NCBI GenBank assembly: GCA_947178685.1 | Contig: CAMWZE010000130.1 | Location: 1 to 5,507, forward strand | Reading direction: 5' to 3' | Length of the DNA: 5,507 bases | Source: an uncultured Porphyromonadaceae bacterium | GTDB lineage: Bacteria; Bacteroidota; Bacteroidia; Bacteroidales; Muribaculaceae | In this document: one piece after another, positions 1 through 4,379 of the stretch | Position numbering within the stretch: position 1 is the stretch's first letter | Layout: every line of letters begins with the position of its first letter | The notes under the pieces: generated by a model | What the model saw: the letters and a program-made list of their open reading frames with translations, nothing else | The model's database searches: none | Told to the model about the DNA's origin: nothing | Position numbers and translations under genes: made by a program

Positions 1-243
1 CTTTGCAAGGCACTCCGCCTTGGATTTGCCAATGTCGCTTTTCACATAGTTCTGGCGGTTAAGATTGGAGAGTTCAACTTTGTCTCCGTCAACAATAACA
101 ATATCTTCGAATCCAAACCTCAATGCGCATTCGGCAATGATGCTTCCAATTCCAGCACCACCTAACAAGATACGTGTCTTCCGAACTTTTTCTTGTTCTT
201 CTTCGCTTACGTAAATTCTGTTTCGATTATATCTTTCGTCCAT
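1..243 (-). CDS. ThiF/MoeB/HesA-family E1-like adenylyltransferase, N-terminal 81 residues (3' end cut by window)
   Basis: Seen: an open frame from ATG (243-241) to the window edge with no stop, 81 codons. After a charged N-terminus (residues 1-22) comes a nucleotide-binding Rossmann start, RILLGGAGIGSIIAECALR (about 24-42), which fits the GxGxxG/A pattern of E1-like enzymes. Then come IVIVDGD (about 48-54), whose acidic residue normally contacts the ATP ribose, and LSNLNRQNY (about 58-66), the NxxRQ segment conserved in ThiF, MoeB and ubiquitin E1. Family knowledge: these enzymes adenylate the C-terminus of a small ubiquitin-like or peptide substrate in the cytoplasm, for sulfur transfer, conjugation or peptide modification. 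The zinc-binding cysteines and catalytic cysteine would lie outside the window, so the substrate class cannot be told. No JAB, E2 or sulfur-carrier gene lies upstream; the neighbours are gene relics. The start is supported by the -7 box about 20 bases upstream. The family call is firm; the specific role is unknown. Confidence 0.88.
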   Translation of the reverse strand, partial: MDERYNRNRIYVSEEEQEKVRKTRILLGGAGIGSIIAECALRFGFEDIVIVDGDKVELSNLNRQNYVKSDIGKSKAECLAK

Positions 244-261
244 ACAAATTCATTTTGGATG

Positions 262-269
262 CAAAGATA
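262..269 (-). promoter_or_regulatory. Candidate Bacteroidetes -7 promoter box for the ThiF-like gene
   Basis: On the minus strand this reads TATCTTTG, an exact match to the Bacteroidetes -7 consensus TAnnTTTG. It ends 18 bases before the ThiF start codon, implying a short leader. I see no convincing TTTG -33 element at 17-23 bases; the nearest TTTG is about 26 bases upstream. The promoter call is therefore an inference from one good half-site and its position. Confidence 0.5.
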
Positions 270-315
270 CACTATTCCTAATTCTTATCTCTTACACAAA
301 AGGGTATATTTACTA

Positions 316-660
316 TTATCTGAGGATGAAATTCATATTTTCCGGCGAAAAATTTATTTCAAGAGAATGGGTAAATATGTAGCCATGCACTTTTGAGGTC
401 TGTAAAGGAAGGTCCCGGTCGGGAGATTTGGTGCTGTAGGTCAGTATCTCAACATTTGTTTTTTCGTCAGAGTCTTTAAATGGACCATCAATGGGAAGTA
501 CCCCTGTCCGAGTATTACTGTGAGTTATATGCAGGCCCCAATCAAGAGCCTATAGTAGTGATCTGTAATACCGTTATGTTATCAAAAGATACTCTTCACT
601 TGCGAAGGCTATCCTCTTACACGACCGAGGTATTCTTCGACATATCGTTTTACACTATAT
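316..660 (-). pseudogene. Decayed coding relic of unknown function with frameshifts
   Basis: I do not recognise this family. Seen on the minus strand: a 78-codon frame (549 to 316, stop TAA at 316-318) with protein-like composition, including GVLPIDGPFKDSDEK, VEILTYSTKSPDRDLPLQ and SLEINFSPENMNF. It has no start codon before its internal ATG. Immediately upstream, another frame reads RVSFDNITVLQITTIGS and then hits TGA. Skipping one base near 545-548 joins it to DWGLHITHSN in the first frame. Further upstream, a third frame reads VKRYVEEYLGRV (about 660-613), again one frame off and separated by stops. This pattern suggests an old gene broken by several small indels. It lies in the same orientation as the ThiF gene downstream of it and the broken TetR gene upstream. 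The opposing plus-strand ORF (480-689) starts directly after a stop and looks like a shadow. The assignment rests only on composition and frame continuity. Confidence 0.4.
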
Positions 661-799
661 CATTGGGGGGTTATGAGGGAGTTGGGTAGATAAATACTTT
701 ATTATTACTTATAAGCTTTACATTACAATTCAACAGTATTACAAACTTAATCAAAAAATTCAGTAAAATAAACCTAATCTATGTATTCTCATCAAATAT

Positions 800-1446
800 T
801 CATGATTGACTTATCAATGGATTCATGGGATTTGGAGTCTCGGGTGTATTCATAAGTTTGTAGGAAATATACATACCTCTTCTCACTCGTTCAACATCAA
901 GACCACTGAGAAGCGAATCATAGCCTGTCCATAAAAAAGATACACAAACTGCTCAGCACATTCTATTATGTCAATATCCGGCCGAAGTTCTCCTCTTTGG
1001 GTTGCTTCTGCAATCTTTACTGTCCAAATTCCCATTTCTCTATTACGGTTTGTAAGTTATTCATCATGCAAATCTGGGAAATACAGTCTTATCTGCAATA
1101 AGAGGAATAAATATGATCGACTCGCATTTTGTACATCTACCTCATCAATAAGTCTTTGCAAGCTTGTCATGGTACTGCGGACTTCATTAAGATATCCATC
1201 AATAAACTCCTTGAAGGTTGGTTGATTTGAATCGAATTTATAATTGACATTCTGTTGGTCAATTATGTAATGCTTAACCACAGCTTTAAAAAGTCCCATC
1301 TTATTTTTTGCATAATACGTTATCGCGCCTCGGGTCATTCCTGTGGCGTTCTCTATATCAGAAATGGTGACTGACTAAAAATGTTTATTCATGAACATCT
1401 TAAATGCAGTCCTGTATGGCAATTCTTTTCGGTTATCAGTGTGCAT
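800..1446 (-). pseudogene. TetR/AcrR-family transcriptional regulator, broken by two nonsense codons and a frameshift
   Basis: Seen: reading from ATG at 1446, the frame gives MHTDNRKELPYRTAFKMFMN, then TAG as codon 24 (1377-1375). It continues in the same frame with a TetR-type helix-turn-helix: VTISDIENATGMTRGAITYY (about 26-45), followed by AKNKMGLFKAVV. Codon 130 is TAA (1059-1057), yet the frame goes on with NREMGIWTVKIAEATQRGEL and FVYLFYGQA up to codon 175. There, at 920-921, one base is missing. The next frame continues DSLLSGLDVERV and ends at TGA (802-800). Repaired length is about 215 residues, the usual TetR size. Family knowledge: such proteins are dimeric repressors of efflux or stress genes, with a DNA-binding N-terminus and a variable ligand-binding C-terminus. 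The three lesions fall in an otherwise well-preserved frame, which suggests recent inactivation. The 93-residue ORF starting at 1338 lacks half the DNA-binding domain and should not be functional. Confidence 0.9.
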
Positions 1447-1465
1447 AATGAAGAGTGGGCATAAA

Positions 1466-1494
1466 AGAGTACATTCCTATTTGGTTAGAGTACA
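1466..1494. repeat. Two 8-bp direct repeats 21 bp apart upstream of the TetR pseudogene
   Basis: AGAGTACA occurs at 1466-1473 and again at 1487-1494. Their starts are 21 bases apart, two helical turns, so a protein could meet both on the same DNA face. They lie 20-48 bases upstream of the former tetR start. A vestigial operator is an inference; 8-bp repeats in AT-rich DNA can arise by chance. Confidence 0.3.
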
Positions 1495-1557
1495 ATTTTA
1501 ACAATACAAAAGAATAAACTCAAATTTTACTACTTCTGCAGTTTTTTTATCTCGTAT

Positions 1558-1579
1558 TTACATAATCAAATGTATGTAA
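1558..1579. promoter_or_regulatory. Dyad TTACAT-N10-ATGTAA overlapping a minus-strand -7-like box
   Basis: A perfect 6-bp inverted repeat has arms at 1558-1563 and 1574-1579. The minus strand across its spacer and one arm reads TACATTTG (1574-1567), which fits the Bacteroidetes -7 consensus TAnnTTTG. TetR repressors bind such dyads, often over their own promoter, so this may be the relic autoregulatory site of the broken tetR gene about 112 bases downstream. No clear -33 element is visible and the implied leader is long. Confidence 0.3.
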
Positions 1580-1623
1580 TTTACTTATGAAAGATGGAAC
1601 GTCCACTAAAATAAGGAAATATT

Positions 1624-1653
1624 GAGAGGAGCTCTCTTTTCTGAGTCCCTCTC
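1624..1653 (-). terminator. Hairpin, probable terminator at the end of minus-strand transcription
   Basis: On the minus strand the arms read GAGAGGGACTC and GAGCTCCTCTC around an 8-base loop. Of 11 positions, nine are Watson-Crick pairs, one is a G-U wobble and one is a mismatch. It starts directly after tandem TAA codons (1659-1654) that close a coding-like frame, a typical place for a terminator. The following minus-strand tract (AATATTTCCTTATTTT) is only moderately T-rich. It could end the mobC-traX transcript about 270 bases past traX. Confidence 0.5.
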
Positions 1654-1656
1654 TTA

Positions 1657-1890
1657 TTATCGCAACGTATCAACATAATACTTTTTCACATCAACAATGA
1701 AGAAGAGGTTCGTCAAGCTTTGTAACACTCAGCAACTTCTGGTCATAGAACTGTATGGTATAATGGTATTCTTTAATTTATGGCCCATATTTAGAACCCT
1801 CTGTGATCGAGCTCCATAGCATCCCAGTATATAGAATGGACGTTTTGATAGCCACTTTGGTATTTTCTTAATCTCATATTGGATTTCTTT
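1657..1890 (-). pseudogene. Possible coding relic downstream of traX
   Basis: Weak call. One minus-strand frame has 78 codons between a TAA (1893-1891) and tandem TAA codons (1659-1654), broken once by TGA (1731-1729). It includes KWLSKRPFYILGCYGARSQR and, at its end, FFIVDVKKYYVDTLR. A second frame across the same DNA also looks partly protein-like (EYHYTIQFYDQKLLSVTKL), so which frame was real, if either, is unclear. In favour: the first frame ends exactly at the hairpin. No family recognised. Confidence 0.2.
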
Positions 1891-1924
1891 TTATAAAACA
1901 TAAGAGTTTGATTACAAAAGATTT

Positions 1925-2644
1925 TTAAATGAATGCTATCATCAGTAATAGGTGTACCGGATAGAAGGCGTAGAAGCTGTATTTGGCTACTGCGCCTTTA
2001 ATATTTCCGCGTGTGCCGTCATAGAGGAAGATCACCACGGAGACAAGTATGGTACCGACAGTGCCGTAGTGCATCATCAGAGGGAAAGTAAATAGAATCT
2101 GGAGAATTGCCTGCTTGGGATATTCGATGCGGAAACGCTCCTTCCACGGCTGAATAGTTTTCGCCCGGAGCATATAAAAAAGGACTATCATCAGCACACC
2201 GCGCCAGTCATAATCTGAATGAAGCAGCCAAGCAATCCCGGCAAAAACAAGCATGGAAGCAAAGCATATCGGCCCATGCTCACACAGCCGGTCAAACACG
2301 GCAATCGCCATGACACCCAAAGCAAGGGTGAACATCACGTTGTGTGTTCCGTCATCGCCAGTGAGCATAAACCAGGGAATATCGCTTATAAAACCGAATA
2401 ATAGAAGAGTGCCGACATACCGCCAATGGTTACGGGTATAGGCAGCCCCTTCTGCAATCAGGAAAGCGAACACCGGGAAAGCAATCCTGCCGAAACAACG
2501 CATCACCGGATAAAGAGGATTCTCAGGCTCCAGAAAGAAATAAGCCCAATGGTCAATCACCATCGAGAGCACCGCTATTATTTTAAGGGCACTCCCGCTC
2601 AGCCTGAGCGGGAGTGGCACTGAAATTAATGACTTATCTGTCAT
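1925..2644 (-). CDS. traX: TraX-family integral membrane protein
   Basis: A 239-residue, very hydrophobic protein matching the TraX family in length and in its landmarks. SALKIIAVLSMVIDHWAYFF (18-37) carries the conserved DH pair at 31-32. GRIAFPVFAFLIAEG (52-66) is the family's most conserved block. NVMFTLALG (102-110) and FYPVHLLLM (227-235) also match. I count about eight or nine likely membrane segments. Family knowledge: F-plasmid TraX acetylates the N-terminus of pilin in the inner membrane. Many chromosomal and Bacteroidetes homologues are uncharacterised, so acetyltransferase activity here is an inference. The ATG at 2644 lies 35 bases downstream of the mobC stop, with no promoter or terminator in the gap, so the two are probably cotranscribed. 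As is usual in this phylum, the start has no clear Shine-Dalgarno sequence; the leader is A/T-rich. The reading frame is intact. Confidence 0.9.
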   Translation of the reverse strand: MTDKSLISVPLPLRLSGSALKIIAVLSMVIDHWAYFFLEPENPLYPVMRCFGRIAFPVFAFLIAEGAAYTRNHWRYVGTLLLFGFISDIPWFMLTGDDGTHNVMFTLALGVMAIAVFDRLCEHGPICFASMLVFAGIAWLLHSDYDWRGVLMIVLFYMLRAKTIQPWKERFRIEYPKQAILQILFTFPLMMHYGTVGTILVSVVIFLYDGTRGNIKGAVAKYSFYAFYPVHLLLMIAFI

Positions 2645-2679
2645 TGGTAAAGAAATGAAAAAAGTAGAATATATAATTG

Positions 2680-4275
2680 TTAAGCCATGCCTAAAAGTTC
2701 CTTGACCATAGTCTCCACCTCCAGATTGACACGCTTGAAATTACGGTTGAGCATAATCTCCTTCTCCCGGGCATTCTTGAACTCATAAAGCTTGGGGAGA
2801 TCCACGTAGTGGTCTTCCTCATCCTTAATCTTCTTCATGTCAAAATGGGTCTTGCAGAAATACTTCGTGGTCTTGAACTCCTCCGAACTCTCGATGTCGA
2901 AGCTCGACAGCATTTTCTTATCGGTTGCAGTAAAATCACGTGCAGCCTGACCTGCAAGCCAACCTGTAGCCATATCGGCAATCTTCGCAGCCGGCACAAG
3001 GTAGTCAAGTTTCTCAGAAATCGAAGTCGAAACCTTGGAGTCATTTATGGTGATGGAAGTGGAAGTCTGCTTAGCCTTTCCGAACACATCATTCTGTGCC
3101 CACTCCAGCGTCTCCTTGTTACGGGCTGCTCCCATGAAGATGTTACCACAAGTGGTGATAATCTTCTGCATACCCACCTTGCCATAGTCAGCCTCCAACT
3201 GAGGCAACTCCTGAAAACCGAGAGTAACAGCAACCTTATTACTTCGGGCGGTACCGATAAGACGGTCAATCTTATGGAAATAGAGCGTCGGAAGCTCATC
3301 CACGATTATGCTCACCGGAATATTTCCCTTGGAGTTGACCCGGGTAATCAGACGATTCAGCACCAAAGCGTTCAACGAACCTATAACCTGTTCCTTCTCC
3401 GGGTCATTTGCAATCACAAGATAACTCGGAGCCTTCGGGTCGGAAATCTTAAGGTCGAAGTCATCCCCCGTGAATACCCAATACGCTTCCGGAGAGACGA
3501 GACGCGCAGCATTGACTCGCAGAGTACCCACCATGCCTTCGAGCTGGTCATTAGCCTTATTCTCGTAAGCCGACTTGAAAGGAGCCATAAGGGAAGCAAT
3601 CTTATCATCCTGCATCAGAATATTGAATACTTGGTCGTATGGTCTTCCGAGGAAGGAGAGTACGTGGGGCATATCCGAAAACTCACCGGTTATGGTGTCC
3701 GGCTCAACCTCGTTGCCATTCTCATCCTCATACCATGTGCGGTCAATCTTGATAAGTTTTCCGTTCTGGTCTTTGTAGGAAAAACCATTGAGGTCAACAA
3801 ATAGCCTGTCCTCATCGGTCGAAACGGAATTACCCTCACTGTCGATGAAATCAAGTATAATCTCACCATTCTCATCAAGGGCATTAAAATCATCCCAGTT
3901 GCGAATCACAATCTCCAGTTTCTTTCCCTCATGTAAGATGAAACGTTTAAGTTTCTTTCCGTTTCGAAAACCCACAGGGTGGAAATTTACAAAGAAATAG
4001 ATGATAGCAGCAAGGAAGTTTTCAGCCGAGTTCGTAAAGAACGCCTCCGAACCGCCTTTCTTCTCACCACCTCCCTTATTGAGGGAGGCAAGCAGGGTGG
4101 CAGCCGTCTCGGAAGCAGCCGCAAGATCAGGAATATACTTCCGCTGTATAGGATTAATACGGTTGGAATACTCCACATCCGTAAAATTCACAATCCTGAA
4201 ACCGCAGCCCGCCGGGAGTTTTCCGCTCTTCCGGTTCTTGCAGAACTGGTAGAAAAGAGTCTTGGCAAGCGTCGG
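2680..4275 (-). CDS. mobC: Type IV coupling protein (MobC/TraG/VirD4-like), 3' exon, 531 residues
   Basis: This is the C-terminal part of the DNA-pumping ATPase that links the relaxase-DNA complex to the conjugative secretion channel. Numbered from the first exon residue: PTLAKTLFYQF opens it; FRIVNFTDVEYSNRINP (about 26-42) and TNSAENFLAAIIYFFVNF (about 81-98) follow. VSIIVDELPTLYF (about 321-333) is the Walker B motif, and TLGFQELPQLEADYG (about 351-365) the Q-containing motif of the TraG/TraD C-terminal domain. The Walker A motif is absent because the upstream exon lies past the window, on the other side of a group II intron. Exon 2 starts at CCG (4275-4273), directly after the intron's AT end. 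An ATG at 4383 also opens this frame, but its first 36 codons are intron RNA (domains V/VI), so that start is artefactual. An acidic, Gly/Asn-rich insert lies at about 106-199. The name follows Bacteroides usage (CTnDOT-type MobC); TraG is an equally valid label. Confidence 0.9.
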   Translation of the reverse strand, partial: PTLAKTLFYQFCKNRKSGKLPAGCGFRIVNFTDVEYSNRINPIQRKYIPDLAAASETAATLLASLNKGGGEKKGGSEAFFTNSAENFLAAIIYFFVNFHPVGFRNGKKLKRFILHEGKKLEIVIRNWDDFNALDENGEIILDFIDSEGNSVSTDEDRLFVDLNGFSYKDQNGKLIKIDRTWYEDENGNEVEPDTITGEFSDMPHVLSFLGRPYDQVFNILMQDDKIASLMAPFKSAYENKANDQLEGMVGTLRVNAARLVSPEAYWVFTGDDFDLKISDPKAPSYLVIANDPEKEQVIGSLNALVLNRLITRVNSKGNIPVSIIVDELPTLYFHKIDRLIGTARSNKVAVTLGFQELPQLEADYGKVGMQKIITTCGNIFMGAARNKETLEWAQNDVFGKAKQTSTSITINDSKVSTSISEKLDYLVPAAKIADMATGWLAGQAARDFTATDKKMLSSFDIESSEEFKTTKYFCKTHFDMKKIKDEEDHYVDLPKLYEFKNAREKEIMLNRNFKRVNLEVETMVKELLGMA

Positions 4276-4313
4276 ATCGGGTAGGTCAGCGCCCTTTCGG
4301 GCGCTTTCCCCCC
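4276..4313 (-). ncRNA. Group II intron domain VI and 3' splice site
   Basis: On the minus strand, a GAAA-capped stem AGCGCCC/GGGCGCT sits on a small A-rich internal loop, a 3-bp helix and a closing GGG/CCC helix. A single A (position 4282) bulges between the two lower helices. It is the seventh base from the intron's end, the usual place of the lariat branch point. The intron then ends in CCCGAT, fitting the AY 3' rule, and exon 2 starts with CCG at 4275. Confidence 0.88.
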
Positions 4314-4316
4314 TAA

Positions 4317-4350
4317 GAACCGTACATGATAGTTTCCCATCATACGGCTC
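4317..4350 (-). ncRNA. Group II intron domain V (catalytic hairpin)
   Basis: Exactly 34 nt, beginning GAGCCGTATG and ending TACGGTTC. It folds into an 8-bp lower stem containing the AGC catalytic triad, a two-base bulge on the 3' side (TG), a 6-bp upper stem and a GAAA tetraloop. This matches the conserved domain V fold in every element and is the strongest single proof that the element is a group II intron. Confidence 0.95.
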
Positions 4351-4360
4351 AAGCAATTCA

Positions 4361-4377
4361 ATACTTCGATGAAGTAC
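4361..4377 (-). ncRNA. Small hairpin between RT stop and domain V
   Basis: Minus-strand GTACTTC-ATC-GAAGTAT forms a 7-bp stem (one terminal G-U pair) with a 3-base loop, just after the RT stop codon. Its place suggests the distal part of domain IV, which normally encloses the intron ORF; this assignment is an inference from position. Confidence 0.4.
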
Positions 4378-4379
4378 GC

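Larger units (their letters stand above)
1447..1924. other. 478-base stretch without an intact gene
   Basis: This AT-rich stretch separates the conjugation genes from the broken TetR gene. It holds, from left to right: two spaced TGTACTCT repeats, a dyad overlapping a possible promoter box, a strong hairpin, and a weakly coding-like relic running down from traX. No intact ORF, tRNA or IS end was recognised. Confidence 0.6.

Noticed and set aside
480..689. Plus-strand ORF of 69 codons
   Set aside because: It begins directly after an in-frame TAA, has no promoter or family resemblance, and lies opposite a more protein-like, frameshifted minus-strand relic.
968..1225. Plus-strand ORF of 85 codons
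   Set aside because: Antisense to the readable TetR-family pseudogene; no family features.
1057..1338. Treating the 93-codon minus-strand ORF as a small intact gene
   Set aside because: It starts inside the helix-turn-helix of a TetR protein and stops midway through the ligand domain, with homologous-looking frame on both sides, so it is a pseudogene segment.
1057..1377. Stop-codon recoding (TAG or TAA read through) in the TetR gene
   Set aside because: Two different stop codons plus a frameshift occur in one gene, while traX, the coupling protein and the RT are uninterrupted; decay is simpler.
2809..3804. Long plus-strand ORF of 331 codons
   Set aside because: It is fully antisense to the coupling-protein exon, whose Walker B and other motifs are clear; the product shows no domain and looks like a codon-bias shadow.
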